From the NCBI GenBank assembly GCA_012518315.1, contig JAAYSL010000066.1, positions 1 to 52,629 on the forward strand: a stretch of 52,629 bases of DNA, read 5' to 3'. How positions within the stretch are numbered: the first letter of the stretch is position 1; every line of letters starts with the position of its first letter. A program made the position numbers and the translations under genes. Under the pieces are notes generated by a model. The model did not search any database. It was not told the origin of the DNA and worked only from the letters and a program-made list of their open reading frames with translations. Positions 1-9,972 of this stretch are shown here, in pieces. This DNA comes from Bacillota bacterium. GTDB lineage: Bacteria; Bacillota; Limnochordia; DTU087.

Positions 1-1239
1 CTGCATCCATCCCCGGATGTAGTGCAATATTGAGCCCACAAGCTACTACCCAGGCCGCGTCGGCCATCAAGACATCAATTTCCTTGGGGGTGACAACCAT
101 AGTCCCCATGTAGGGTTGTAGTAGCTGATGGAGTACTCGGCGCTTGGTAGCTTCATCGATGGCAGATCCACCATCTATCGCCAATCGACGTCCTAGTCGG
201 TTCATCTTGCTACTAGCAGCGGCATCGACAAAGGAACTATCACCGGCCATTTCCATGGAAACCCCCGGATCACCGTCTACTCGAATGTAAGCGGGATCAA
301 GCAATGACGAATGAAAATCAGGGGAAGGAGAAGCATCCTGCCGGGGTACAGACTCAGTCCGGGCAGGAGCGGTAGAGGCCTTGTGATCACCGGCCTGGGA
401 AATCATCTCCATACCATCCGATACCAAAGTCACAGCATGGATCACGGTAGGGACTCCAATCGCGACCACTGGCACCCCCATGGTCTCGGGTGTGATCCCG
501 AGCCGCATGTTGCCGATCCCAGATCCGGGATGGATGCCTGTATCGGCAATCTGGATAGTGGTACACAACCGTTCAGTACTGCGGGATGCGAGGGCGTCAA
601 TGCAAATGATCAGCTTGGGTTTGACCTTTTGAGCTACCCCTTGAATAGTCTCGCCAGTCTCTATACCGGTAATCCCAAGTACCCCCGGAGCTAAGGCCGA
701 AACCGGCCTGAGGCCTCCCCGCATCTCCGGTGGGGCTAAGCTAAACAAGTGCCTTGTGACCAGGAGTTTATCGATCACTCTAGGGCCTAGGGCATCGGGT
801 GTAGCATTCCAATTGCCCAAGCCTACTACCAAGACATGATCCTCTTCATCTAAAGTATTCAAAAACGTCTCTGCTTCATTGGCAATCAGTTCACTAATCT
901 CTAGCTGAACCTCCCGATTGTGCTGACGTAAGGCCTGTGCTTCTATGGTCACATAGTTGCCTTTCACTTTACCAATGGCCCGGGCACCGGCATCAGTCTC
1001 CACCCTAGTGCGGTTGATCTTAGCATTCTCTGTTACTTCATTTTGCACAACTACACCGGGTATCTCTGGTGGACCCTCCCTTTCGACAATCACTTCTGTA
1101 GCTTCCATAGCCAAATCAGTCCGGACATGGTATCTTTCGAAGAAATCATCATCACACCGAGCCACCGGATTGTTTTCACCGAGGAATCTTTGATATTCGT
1201 GGTGCAACTCATAGCCCCCTTTTGAGCATCTCGGATCAT
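1..1239 (-). CDS. gpr: Germination protease GPR (spore protease), 3' end beyond window
   Basis: Manual reverse-strand translation: MIRDAQKGGYELHHEYQRFLGENNPVARCDDDFFERYHVRTDLAMEATEVIVEREGPPEIPGVVVQNEV...VVGLGNWNATPDALGPRVIDKLLVTRHLF...GIETGETIQGVAQKVKPKLIICIDALASRSTERLCTTIQIADTGIHPGSGIGN; matches GPR family motifs. Absent from the ORF track because it runs off the edge. Confidence 0.95.
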
Positions 1240-1358
1240 GATATACCTCGATGTTAGCCTAACCGAGAGATGGACAAACCATGTACTTGCATATAACCTT
1301 AGGTTTGGTAGTCAGTCTGTTCCTCCAGGAAAATGCAAACAATGTCAAAGGATCTAAT

Positions 1359-1387
1359 TGCATTCCCACACAGGGCATGATAAACTA
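1359..1387 (+). promoter_or_regulatory. Candidate sigma-A promoter for rpsT
   Basis: TTGCAT (1359-1364), 17-nt spacer, TAAACT (1382-1387), about 33 nt upstream of the rpsT start. Confidence 0.45.
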
Positions 1388-1419
1388 AGTAGGACTTGTT
1401 GGAACGGGGGTGAACTATA

Positions 1420-1683
1420 TTGGCGAATATCCTATCTGCCAAGAAAAGAATCAAGCTAACACAGAAGCAGACCGCGCGGAATCGGGCGATTCGCTCAGCC
1501 TATCGGACTGCCATCAAGCGATATGAGCAGGCCTTGGCAGCAAATGATATCGAAAAGGCCCAGGAGTTGCTGCAGGTAGCCATCTCCAGAATCGATTGGG
1601 CAGCATCGAAAGGTGTTATCCACTCAAACGAGGCCGCTCGCCGCAAATCCCGCCTTACCAAACGGCTAAACCAAGCATCATAA
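1420..1683 (+). CDS. rpsT: 30S ribosomal protein S20 (TTG start)
   Basis: MANILSAKKRIKLTQKQTARNRAIRSAYRTAIKRYE...; S20 family. Confidence 0.97.
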   Translation: MANILSAKKRIKLTQKQTARNRAIRSAYRTAIKRYEQALAANDIEKAQELLQVAISRIDWAASKGVIHSNEAARRKSRLTKRLNQAS

Positions 1684-1709
1684 CCATGTGGTTTGGCTGC
1701 TATACATGT

Positions 1710-1732
1710 AACCCCCCTATGTGGGGGTTTTT
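1710..1732 (+). terminator. Rho-independent terminator after rpsT
   Basis: AACCCCC-loop-GGGGGTT followed by a T-run. Confidence 0.8.
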
Positions 1733-1748
1733 CATTTCGGATTACTTG

Positions 1749-2855
1749 TCAATGGGGTAACACTGTAGTCAAGCGGGCAACAAGCAGCTCCAGGGCTCTA
1801 TCTGGTGGGTGAAGACCGCTTTTAATCTCGCCATCTGCTTGAAAGGTAGCAATTAATGCTCCTCTTACACCACTAGGCCCGAGCTTCTCACCTTGTATCA
1901 AAGCCCGTTGCACGGCAAAACCTGGCACTCCTAGCTCTTTCGCTACATCTGGTTGACGCATACCAGCTCGACTAGCTTCCAGAGCAAAGGCGATAATTCT
2001 TAGCTGCCGAGCAATCATGGCCAAGATAGAAAGGGGCTCACGGCCACTAGCCAAGAGCTCCTCTAGTAACTCTACGGATAATCGCTGGTTGCCTTCCGCC
2101 ACCGCGTCAGTGAAACGAAAGATGGCATTATCTGCTACTTCTTGCCCGGTGATGGCAAGCTTGTCGATTTCCTCTTCAGTGACCTGGGGACGGGACTCAT
2201 CCTTATACGTAGCCAATTTGCTGAGCTCAGAGTCTAGCCGCCACAAAGAGAGGCCTAGCCGATCCACCAATTGCCTGGCTATCTTGGGACCTAGTTGCAG
2301 ACCTAGCTCTGCTCCTCTTCTGGTCACCCAGGCGATAGCACTAGAGGCATCTAGCCGAGTGCATTCTACTACCTTTCCGTGGCTATTGATGGTACGATAA
2401 CATTTGGTTCTTTTATCAATAGTGTCGGCCACCAGGATGAGGTGGGCGTAATCTGGCATCCCCTCCAGCAAAGGCATTAGGTTTTCTGTTTCCGCCGCAG
2501 TCCAGCGGTGAAAATCCCGCACCACCGCCACACGCCTGGCTCCAAATACCGGTAGAGTACAAAGAAAGGTTACTACCTCATCAGGGCTGGTCTCTTTACT
2601 CTCAAATTCTGCCAAGTTCCAGCTGCCCTCTTCTCCAGGTAGCAAAGCCTTGACCAGGGCTTCTATACCTTGGGCAATCAGGAAATCCTCATCACCTAAG
2701 AATAAGTAGACTGATGCTAAGTTGCCACTTTTGATATTTGAAACTAGATCCTGATATGTGTAACCTGTTGTTCTTGCTTTCGCCACCATATACACCCCAG
2801 CTTCGGTCAATGGTTGTAGAGTTACCTTCGAGTAAACCGAGCTAAACCCTGCCAA
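1749..2855 (-). CDS. holA: DNA polymerase III subunit delta
   Basis: YTYQDLVSNIKSGNLASVYLFLGDEDFLIAQGIEALVKALLPG...; HolA family. The true start may be the internal Met (MVAKARTTGY). Confidence 0.9.
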   Translation of the reverse strand: MAGFSSVYSKVTLQPLTEAGVYMVAKARTTGYTYQDLVSNIKSGNLASVYLFLGDEDFLIAQGIEALVKALLPGEEGSWNLAEFESKETSPDEVVTFLCTLPVFGARRVAVVRDFHRWTAAETENLMPLLEGMPDYAHLILVADTIDKRTKCYRTINSHGKVVECTRLDASSAIAWVTRRGAELGLQLGPKIARQLVDRLGLSLWRLDSELSKLATYKDESRPQVTEEEIDKLAITGQEVADNAIFRFTDAVAEGNQRLSVELLEELLASGREPLSILAMIARQLRIIAFALEASRAGMRQPDVAKELGVPGFAVQRALIQGEKLGPSGVRGALIATFQADGEIKSGLHPPDRALELLVARLTTVLPH

Positions 2856-5766
2856 GCATGTACCTGATTGTGCTCTCCCATCCCTGGATAGTCGGCCAGT
2901 TTCCTATCCGCCAAAATGGCTGGCTATTATACGGTTCAATTCTCAGGTACCTACCGCAGATCATTACCCTAATACTTCCCACAAGATCAGTTCGCCAGGG
3001 CAGCTTTCCCGTCACTAGTTCCAGTGCATAGAGGAACTCAGGTACCGGGTGACCAAAAGGATTGCCTCCCACCGATATGACTGTCTCCTGGGGAGATGCG
3101 GCACCAAGAAAGGAATACACTAAAGCCTCCCTGGAACCATGATGGGGTATTTTGAGCAAATCCGCTGTAATACCAAATCTGTCATGGAGACTAGCTTCTT
3201 GACCGGTTCGGAAAACCTTTGGCCCGCCAGATGCTCGGCCTCCCAGAGGCCCTTTGGATGTCTTACTGTGTTTCTTACCTAGTTCACTTTGCACTTGTTC
3301 TGGTCTGTCATCTAGGTTTTCAAGAGATAGATGCTTTCTAACAAGCTCCATCTGTGCCACTTTGTCAATATCCCCTGTAAAGAGAAGGGAGTAGTATGGT
3401 GTCCTTAGTTTGATGACAACAGAGTTGTTGTTTTGATCGATAATCTGATCATGACAAAGCTCGTTCCCACCGGCATCCCTACTTGGATGCAGCACTGTCA
3501 ACTCCAGTTTGGGCGAAAGGGATATATAATGGCCACGTTTCAATACCTCTCGCCTAGTCACCCTATCCATGGCTAGCTCCTCCAGTAACCTTCTGTACTG
3601 GATGCTGGCGAACCCAGCATCTAACCGGCCATTATCACCGAGCAAATCTACCGGCAGCTCTCTAAGGACCGCCGCTAAACCTTGAGTATGATCATTGTGG
3701 AAATGAGTTGCCACCACAAGATCAAGCTTCCGCACCCCCCGGTGTCTCAAGAAAGACAAGACAATATCTTTGCCTATATCATACGAGCTCCCCGCACGAG
3801 ATGGTGGCAGGCCTCCTCCATCGATCAGTATGTTTCTGCCTGAGGGAGTAGCGATGAAAATCGCATCACCTTGTCCTACATCCAAGAAGGTGATCTCCAA
3901 GGGGCGCCATAAGGGAGCTACCAATGGGAAGTAAACCACAAACAGTGTTAGAATAAGCCCCCACCAAAGCCAGGTTCTTGTTCTCCGCCTCCCGGCTCCG
4001 CCTCTGGCGATACCGAGCCATGTAGAGAGAGTCCTCCTCACTACATATTGCATGATGTAGCTGACGGCTATGTAGTACACAACCCACCTTACTACTTGTC
4101 CGGATGCAAGATAAATGCGGGCCCAACTCCAAGTAGCCCCCCAGGCAGTCAACTCATCTAGCACCACCAGCATAGCTCCAAGGAAAGGAGCCAAATGACT
4201 CGGCGAGCCAACAATCAGACCCAGGAGGCTGCTGAGTAACCCCAAAGGTACAATCACTCCGGCTAGAGGCACAGTGATTAGCCCAAGAATGGGGCCAATC
4301 CAAGAAACCTCATGGAAATAATAGGCAAGAAGAGGCAAAATGGCAAGCTGAGCACTGATGGAGATAATCATAAGATCCAGGATCCTTGCGACCAACCGAT
4401 GCCGTAGAGTATTACCCCTAATCCTAGAAGAAAGCCAACCTTGCAGTACCGGGGCCAAAGCAAGAATTCCCAGCAGTGCGCCATAGGATAGCTGGAAACT
4501 CACATCAAAAAGCAAGCTTGGGTTAACGAAAAGCTGGATTAATGCCGCCCACCCTGTAGCTACCAAGGGGTCGTGGCCCCTACCACAGGCAAGGGCCATA
4601 AAATACAAGCTTAACGTAATAGCCGCTCGAACCACCGGTGGGTTACCTCCGGCAATCAGGGCATATAACCAAGCGACCAGGATTGTAAGCACATACTTAA
4701 AGAGCTCCCCACAAGGCAAGGGCCGGATAAGTAACCAGACACCACCTACAACAAAACCGATATGTAAACCTGAAACAGACAGCAAATGAGCTTGTCCCGT
4801 GCCGCGAAACGCATCTTGCACCTCCGCATCCAGCAGATTGCGCTCCCCCAAAACCATGGCACCGAAAAGGCCATGGTATCGAGCTGGTAAATGCCCTTCC
4901 CAGCTGGCAACTAAGCGGTGGCGGAAAAGCTGTGCTTGGCGACGTAGCCAAAGCCAACCATAAGGATCTTGATGGGCTATTGCGGGACTATCGCCTTCCA
5001 TATTCCATAGTAATGGTTGTTCATCTCCTGTACCCCCAATTTTTCTAATACCACTAGCTTCTTCAATATAGGCGGTAAGGCTAATACCACGCCGATAAAG
5101 GTGATGGCAATAGTCAAACTGACCGGGGTTAGTTGCCCGTCTGGGTCGGCGAAACTGCCCTGTCACAACCACCTGATCCCCAATCATCAACTCTTCGTCA
5201 TTGGTTTCTCCGGGCAACGCAACCTGGGTAATCAGTACACGACCCTTTTTGGGCCAGGTCTCCTCCTCAAGCAGGATGCCCTGCAGACTAACCACTAGAC
5301 TACGTTGGAAAGGGGTTTTATATGATATGTCTATGATCTGACCTAGGGCAGTAATCGGTTCACTTGCATCAGCCAAATGGCCTAGGCTAGTCTCCATGCT
5401 CCACCAATAAACACTGAAACTAGCCGCCCCGATCAGCATCACTAATACCATAAGATGAGTTCTACCGATTCTCCTATCTCCCGCAAAAAGCCTAACAGCG
5501 GAGATCCCCCACCAGCAAGAAGCCAATAGCCAGGTCAAATAAGGGGGTAGAGCAAGTTCCCGGGCTAAGATAATCCCCAGGGCCAACCAAAGAACAGCTC
5601 TTACAGCCAGCGAGGCCCCAAACCACATGCTCATGGCCATGGTCAACCAACTAGATAATGCCCGCCCAATCTGCCGGGTTTTCCCCTTCAGCTGCTCCCG
5701 ACCGATGAGCAATATCTGCCAATTTCCTACCCGCCAATACCTACTGGTCTTTAGGTGTCGCAACAT
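2842..5766 (-). CDS. comEC: DNA internalization-related competence protein ComEC/Rec2
   Basis: Competence membrane domain (LLSVSGLHIGFVVGGVW) plus metallo-beta-lactamase domain (FLDVGQGDAIFI..., VVATHFHNDHTQGL, LKIPHHGS). Confidence 0.93.
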   Translation of the reverse strand: MLRHLKTSRYWRVGNWQILLIGREQLKGKTRQIGRALSSWLTMAMSMWFGASLAVRAVLWLALGIILARELALPPYLTWLLASCWWGISAVRLFAGDRRIGRTHLMVLVMLIGAASFSVYWWSMETSLGHLADASEPITALGQIIDISYKTPFQRSLVVSLQGILLEEETWPKKGRVLITQVALPGETNDEELMIGDQVVVTGQFRRPRRATNPGQFDYCHHLYRRGISLTAYIEEASGIRKIGGTGDEQPLLWNMEGDSPAIAHQDPYGWLWLRRQAQLFRHRLVASWEGHLPARYHGLFGAMVLGERNLLDAEVQDAFRGTGQAHLLSVSGLHIGFVVGGVWLLIRPLPCGELFKYVLTILVAWLYALIAGGNPPVVRAAITLSLYFMALACGRGHDPLVATGWAALIQLFVNPSLLFDVSFQLSYGALLGILALAPVLQGWLSSRIRGNTLRHRLVARILDLMIISISAQLAILPLLAYYFHEVSWIGPILGLITVPLAGVIVPLGLLSSLLGLIVGSPSHLAPFLGAMLVVLDELTAWGATWSWARIYLASGQVVRWVVYYIAVSYIMQYVVRRTLSTWLGIARGGAGRRRTRTWLWWGLILTLFVVYFPLVAPLWRPLEITFLDVGQGDAIFIATPSGRNILIDGGGLPPSRAGSSYDIGKDIVLSFLRHRGVRKLDLVVATHFHNDHTQGLAAVLRELPVDLLGDNGRLDAGFASIQYRRLLEELAMDRVTRREVLKRGHYISLSPKLELTVLHPSRDAGGNELCHDQIIDQNNNSVVIKLRTPYYSLLFTGDIDKVAQMELVRKHLSLENLDDRPEQVQSELGKKHSKTSKGPLGGRASGGPKVFRTGQEASLHDRFGITADLLKIPHHGSREALVYSFLGAASPQETVISVGGNPFGHPVPEFLYALELVTGKLPWRTDLVGSIRVMICGRYLRIEPYNSQPFWRIGNWPTIQGWESTIRYMLGRV

Positions 5767-6328
5767 CTTTAACAGTCACTAGAGGACGCAATCTAGCTAG
5801 GGTTTTTGCGCCGATTCCTTTGACTTCCATCAGCTGCTCGACATCAATAAAGGGGCCCTGGTTTTGCCGGTACTCCAATATGCGGCTGGCCAAGACAGGC
5901 CCAATCCCCGGTAAGGTCATAAGTTCTTCGCTGGAGGCTGTGTTGATATTAACCTTGTGGCTTTGTGTATTGGGCTGAACCTTGTCACGGGGTTCTGGCG
6001 CCCCCACTTCTTTCGCACTTTGACTACTCGATGAGCCGTCTTTGGTTACTTGCTCACCCTCCCTTACTTCCTCTATAGAACCTAGAGGATCAGGCTGGAT
6101 AGAAGAATCAGGCAAACTAGCCTGACCTACCCTTTTGGATACATGACCTTCATCTCTATCATTATCCTCTGCTGCCCAAAGCACCGGCTCCACCTCCAGC
6201 ATTAGCTCGTCTTGATGACACCAGAGTCGAAAGCCACTACCTGCCAAGATTAGGCATGCGATTACCAAAAAGACCATCTGTTCTGTTCTGCTAATCTTGC
6301 CTGCCTGCACGGTCATATCTCCCTTCAC
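5741..6328 (-). CDS. comEA: ComEA helix-hairpin-helix competence protein
   Basis: N-terminal TM plus C-terminal HhH: VNINTASSEELMTLPGIGPVLASRILEYRQNQGPFIDVEQLMEVKGIGAKTLARLRPLVTV. Confidence 0.92.
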   Translation of the reverse strand: MKGDMTVQAGKISRTEQMVFLVIACLILAGSGFRLWCHQDELMLEVEPVLWAAEDNDRDEGHVSKRVGQASLPDSSIQPDPLGSIEEVREGEQVTKDGSSSSQSAKEVGAPEPRDKVQPNTQSHKVNINTASSEELMTLPGIGPVLASRILEYRQNQGPFIDVEQLMEVKGIGAKTLARLRPLVTVKDVATPKDQ

Positions 6329-6423
6329 TTTCTCTGTGCATTATCAAGTATGGTTTAACTTCTGGCCGCCGATATCTTTTTCCTGCTAAACCTACACCTT
6401 TTTCTCTACCCACTTCACGGATC

Positions 6424-6454
6424 AAAAAAGGAGCCATCCCCATGGACAGCTCCT
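6424..6454 (-). terminator. Rho-independent terminator after leuS
   Basis: Minus strand GGAGCTGTCCATGGGGATGGCTCCTTTTTT. Confidence 0.85.
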
Positions 6455-6493
6455 ACCAGGAACCGGCTATTTGCCCTCTGCAACCTCGCTCAA

Positions 6494-8971
6494 TTACTTG
6501 ACTACGATATTGACTAGTTTGCCCGGCACAACTACAGTCTTGACGATGGTCTTGTTGGCAACATACTCTTGCACCCGGGGCTGAGCCAATACCCTTTCCT
6601 TGACAGCTTCTGTTTCACTACCCGCCGGAACCACAACCCGATCCCGCACTTTGCCATTTACCTGAACCACAATAGTAATCTCTTCCGCCTTGGTTGCCGC
6701 CTCATCATATGCTGGCCACAACTGACGGTGAATGCTTTCACTGTGTCCTAAACGGTGCCATAGCTCCTCCGCGACATGGGGAGTAAAGGGAGCCAGTACC
6801 AATAGTAGCAATTCTATCGCTTCCCGCACGACACCTAGATCCTGCTTCCCTGTTGGTATATCCTTATACTGATACAGCCCATTGACTAGTTCCATAATGG
6901 CACTGATGGCAGTGTTAAAGCTATATCTGTCAAAAATGTCAGAAGTTATCTTTTTGACACTACCATGGACGATCCGCCTCAGCTCCCGCTCCCGAGGGCC
7001 AAGCTCTTCGGGCATATCTCTGGGTACGTCTTTAATCAGATCGACGTATTCCACAACTAGCCGCCAGACTCGATTAATGAACCGATAGGCACCCTCAACC
7101 CCTTCATCACTCCACTCCAAATCTCTTTCTGGTGGAGAGGCGAAAAGGATGAACAAACGGGCCGTATCAGCTCCATACTGGGCCACAATTCTATCTGGGT
7201 CAACTACATTGCCCTTGGATTTAGACATTTTCGCGCCATCTTGCAGAACCATCCCTTGGGCTAGCAAACTCTCAAAGGGTATATCAGCATCAACCATACC
7301 ATAGTCCGCTAATACCATCTGAAAGAAACGGGAATACAAAAGATGCAGAATTGCATGCTCCACCCCACCGATATACTGATCCACCGGCATCCAAGCATCG
7401 GCCTTCTTCTTGGCAAAGGGACTTTCAGTGTTATGTGGATCTGTATACCGGAGGAAATACCAAGACGAATCGATGAAGGTATCCATAGTATCGGTCTCAC
7501 GCCTGGCAGGCCCACCACACTTGGGACATGAGGTGCTGACAAATTCGTCACAGTCCACTAGGGGTGAGCGGCCGGTAGGCCTAAACTCCACATCTGTAGG
7601 CAGTAACACTGGCAAGTCTTCTTCCGGAACTGGTACGGTACCACACTTTTCACAATAAACGATTGGTATCGGTGTTCCCCAGTAGCGCTGACGGGAGATT
7701 AACCAGTCTCGCAAACGGTAATTTACCTTGGGGCCGCCTTGGCCGCTTTTCTTCAAATGGGCAGTAATCTTCTCTTTAGCTTCCTGGCTGGTAAGGCCTG
7801 TAAACTGCCCAGAGCCCGTCAAAACCCCGTCATCCACATAGGCTTCACCAGTTTTTGCTCCTTCGGTTACCACCTCGGGAACTATGACGGTCTTGACCAG
7901 TAGACCATATTCTTTAGCAAAGGCGAAGTCCCGGTGATCATGGGCCGGTACTCCCATCACCGCCCCAGTGCCATATCCTCCCACCACGTAATTACCGATA
8001 AGAATGGGAATCTGCTCGTTGTTCAAGGGATTAACTGCGTATCTCCCGGTGAACATCCCCTTCTTTTCCGTCTCCTCCGATGTGCGAGTGATCTCATCTT
8101 GGGAGAGTATTTCCTTGACAAAAGCTCTAATCTCAGCTTCATTCTCCTGCCCAGCAATGAGCTTTCCTACCAAGGGATGTTCTGGAGCAATTACCATGTA
8201 GGTTACACCAAAGACAGTGTCTGGCCTAGTGGTAAAGACAGGTAGCTTGTCGTCAAAACCTTCAATACCAAAGATGATCTCAGTACCGTGACTGCGACCT
8301 ATCCAATTGGCCTGCATCGCTTTGACTTTCTCGGGCCAGCCTTCTAACTTATCTAGTTCATCCAGCAGGCGATCCGCGTAATCGGTGATCCTAAAGAACC
8401 ATTGTTCTAGATCAGCTTTTTCCGCTGCTGTATCACAGCGTTCACAAAGACCTGCCACAACCTGCTCATTAGCTAATACCGTAGCACAGGAAGGACACCA
8501 GTTGACTGCCGCCCGCTTTCGGTAAGCCAATCCATGCTTGTATAGAAACAGGAATAGCCACTGGGTCCACTTGTAATAGGTGGGGTCACATGTGGCATAC
8601 TCCCGGCTCCAATCATAGCTAAACCCAAGCTTTTTGAGCTCCTGTTTCATGTGGTCGATATTGCTCCAAGTCCATTTATGGGGATGAATGCCATGTTGGA
8701 TCGCGGCGTTTTCCGCTGGTAGACCAAAAGCATCCCAGGCCATGGGGTGCAAGACATTATACCCCTGCATGCGCTTGGATCTGGCGATTACATCGCCGAT
8801 GGAATAGACCCGTACATGGCCCATGTGCAAGCGTCCCGATGGATAGGGAAACATCTCTAGGCAGTAATAGCGTGGGAGGTTGTCTTTCTCTTGCTGGGCA
8901 TATAGATTGGTGCTCTCCCAATGGTTCTGCCATTTCGCTTCGATTTCGTGAAAGTTGTACCTGTCGATCAT
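6494..8971 (-). CDS. leuS: Leucyl-tRNA synthetase
   Basis: [30 protein letters not shown]1 editing domain; 825 aa. Confidence 0.98.
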   Translation of the reverse strand: MIDRYNFHEIEAKWQNHWESTNLYAQQEKDNLPRYYCLEMFPYPSGRLHMGHVRVYSIGDVIARSKRMQGYNVLHPMAWDAFGLPAENAAIQHGIHPHKWTWSNIDHMKQELKKLGFSYDWSREYATCDPTYYKWTQWLFLFLYKHGLAYRKRAAVNWCPSCATVLANEQVVAGLCERCDTAAEKADLEQWFFRITDYADRLLDELDKLEGWPEKVKAMQANWIGRSHGTEIIFGIEGFDDKLPVFTTRPDTVFGVTYMVIAPEHPLVGKLIAGQENEAEIRAFVKEILSQDEITRTSEETEKKGMFTGRYAVNPLNNEQIPILIGNYVVGGYGTGAVMGVPAHDHRDFAFAKEYGLLVKTVIVPEVVTEGAKTGEAYVDDGVLTGSGQFTGLTSQEAKEKITAHLKKSGQGGPKVNYRLRDWLISRQRYWGTPIPIVYCEKCGTVPVPEEDLPVLLPTDVEFRPTGRSPLVDCDEFVSTSCPKCGGPARRETDTMDTFIDSSWYFLRYTDPHNTESPFAKKKADAWMPVDQYIGGVEHAILHLLYSRFFQMVLADYGMVDADIPFESLLAQGMVLQDGAKMSKSKGNVVDPDRIVAQYGADTARLFILFASPPERDLEWSDEGVEGAYRFINRVWRLVVEYVDLIKDVPRDMPEELGPRERELRRIVHGSVKKITSDIFDRYSFNTAISAIMELVNGLYQYKDIPTGKQDLGVVREAIELLLLVLAPFTPHVAEELWHRLGHSESIHRQLWPAYDEAATKAEEITIVVQVNGKVRDRVVVPAGSETEAVKERVLAQPRVQEYVANKTIVKTVVVPGKLVNIVVK

Positions 8972-9011
8972 AGGATCTCCTCCGTTCCTTGCTAGTCTGC
9001 TTCCCAGTTGG

Positions 9012-9380
9012 ATGAAAAAATCCCGTCCCCTTTAGGGACGAGATCACATATTCCCGCGTTACCACCCTGGTTGATGACCCTTGCCTTACGCTCCATGGTT
9101 TGGCTTAGTTGGACATGCTAATCGCCACACGCTCTCTTGGGTTTGGCATCCTAGCCACCATGCGTTGGTTTAGCTTTGACCTCAAAACCAAGGTCTTAGG
9201 TCATCCCCTCTTAGCAAAGTAACGTTTGCCACCCGGAATCGGCTACTTACTTACTTCACCAATCCATCTCCAAGGCGAGTTTCGGTTGACTTTCGGTGTC
9301 GGCTTCCACCTAACCCGACTCTCTAGTTCCTAAAAGCCTAACCTACTATTCCTCTTCCTAGATGTTATCTATATCCTTGT
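9012..9380 (-). ncRNA. T-box leader of leuS (specifier CUC, Leu)
   Basis: Minus strand AGGGTGGTAACGCGG T-box sequence, terminator CGTCCCTAAAGGGGACGGGATTTTTT, Stem I AGAGAGTCGGG...GGTGGAAGCC, specifier region CCGAAA-CTC-GCCTTGGAG. Confidence 0.95.
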
Positions 9381-9388
9381 ATACAGCT

Positions 9389-9417
9389 ATTATATGCAAT
9401 ACCAAAAGAAAGATCAA
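9389..9417 (-). promoter_or_regulatory. Sigma-A promoter for the leuS T-box transcript
   Basis: Minus strand TTGATC, 17 nt, TATAAT. Confidence 0.75.
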
Positions 9418-9420
9418 TAC

Positions 9421-9451
9421 TGCATAATCCGGCAACCCTCCACTTATACTA
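9421..9451 (+). promoter_or_regulatory. Candidate sigma-G (forespore) promoter for spoVACDE
   Basis: TGCATA, 18 nt, TATACTA; close to the sigma-G consensus (TGAATA / CATACTA); about 30 nt upstream of spoVAC. Confidence 0.55.
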
Positions 9452-9481
9452 TATCCACCATCACATAGGGAGAGAAGATCT

Positions 9482-9943
9482 GTGGATAAAGCCCAGCAGG
9501 ATCAAAATGCGAAGTATCAACAGATGGTAAAAGAGGCAACACCAAAGCCCGAGCACCGTAAAAACATCGTCCTTGCCTTTCTGACAGGGGGCATCATCTG
9601 TACCATCGGACAAGCTGTGTTTAACCTATTTAGTAAGATCGAACCTACTCGCATGGAGACCACCGGGACAACTCAGGCAACCATGATCGCCCTAGGAGCC
9701 ATTGCCACGGGATTGGGGTTCTATGATTGGTTAGCTGAGCATGGGGGTATGGGCGCTGCGATACCCATCACCGGTTTTTCCAATACTGTCACGGCCGCGG
9801 CCATGGAGTTCAAGCGGGAAGGATATATCCTGGGCATGGGAGCCAAAATGTTTGTGGTTGCAGGGCCTGTATTGGTCTATGGGATTCTTAGTAGCTTTAT
9901 CATTAGTTTCTTCTGGGCAGTACTCACCGGTACTCTCCTCTAG
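9482..9943 (+). CDS. spoVAC: Stage V sporulation protein AC (GTG start)
   Basis: FLTGGIICTIGQAVFNLFSK...GITGFSNTVTAAAMEFKREGYILGMGAKMF type motifs; SpoVAC family. Confidence 0.95.
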   Translation: MDKAQQDQNAKYQQMVKEATPKPEHRKNIVLAFLTGGIICTIGQAVFNLFSKIEPTRMETTGTTQATMIALGAIATGLGFYDWLAEHGGMGAAIPITGFSNTVTAAAMEFKREGYILGMGAKMFVVAGPVLVYGILSSFIISFFWAVLTGTLL

Positions 9944-9972
9944 GACAATGCTTTGGTTATGGGGGGCCTTTC

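Noticed and set aside
311-1225. Plus-strand ORFs (127, 78 and 60 aa) at the left edge
   Set aside because: They are antisense to the gpr reading frame, which translates cleanly on the minus strand; low-complexity shadow ORFs.
8757-9065. 102-aa minus-strand [20 protein letters not shown]...
   Set aside because: Out of frame over the leuS 5' end and T-box terminator; not protein-like.
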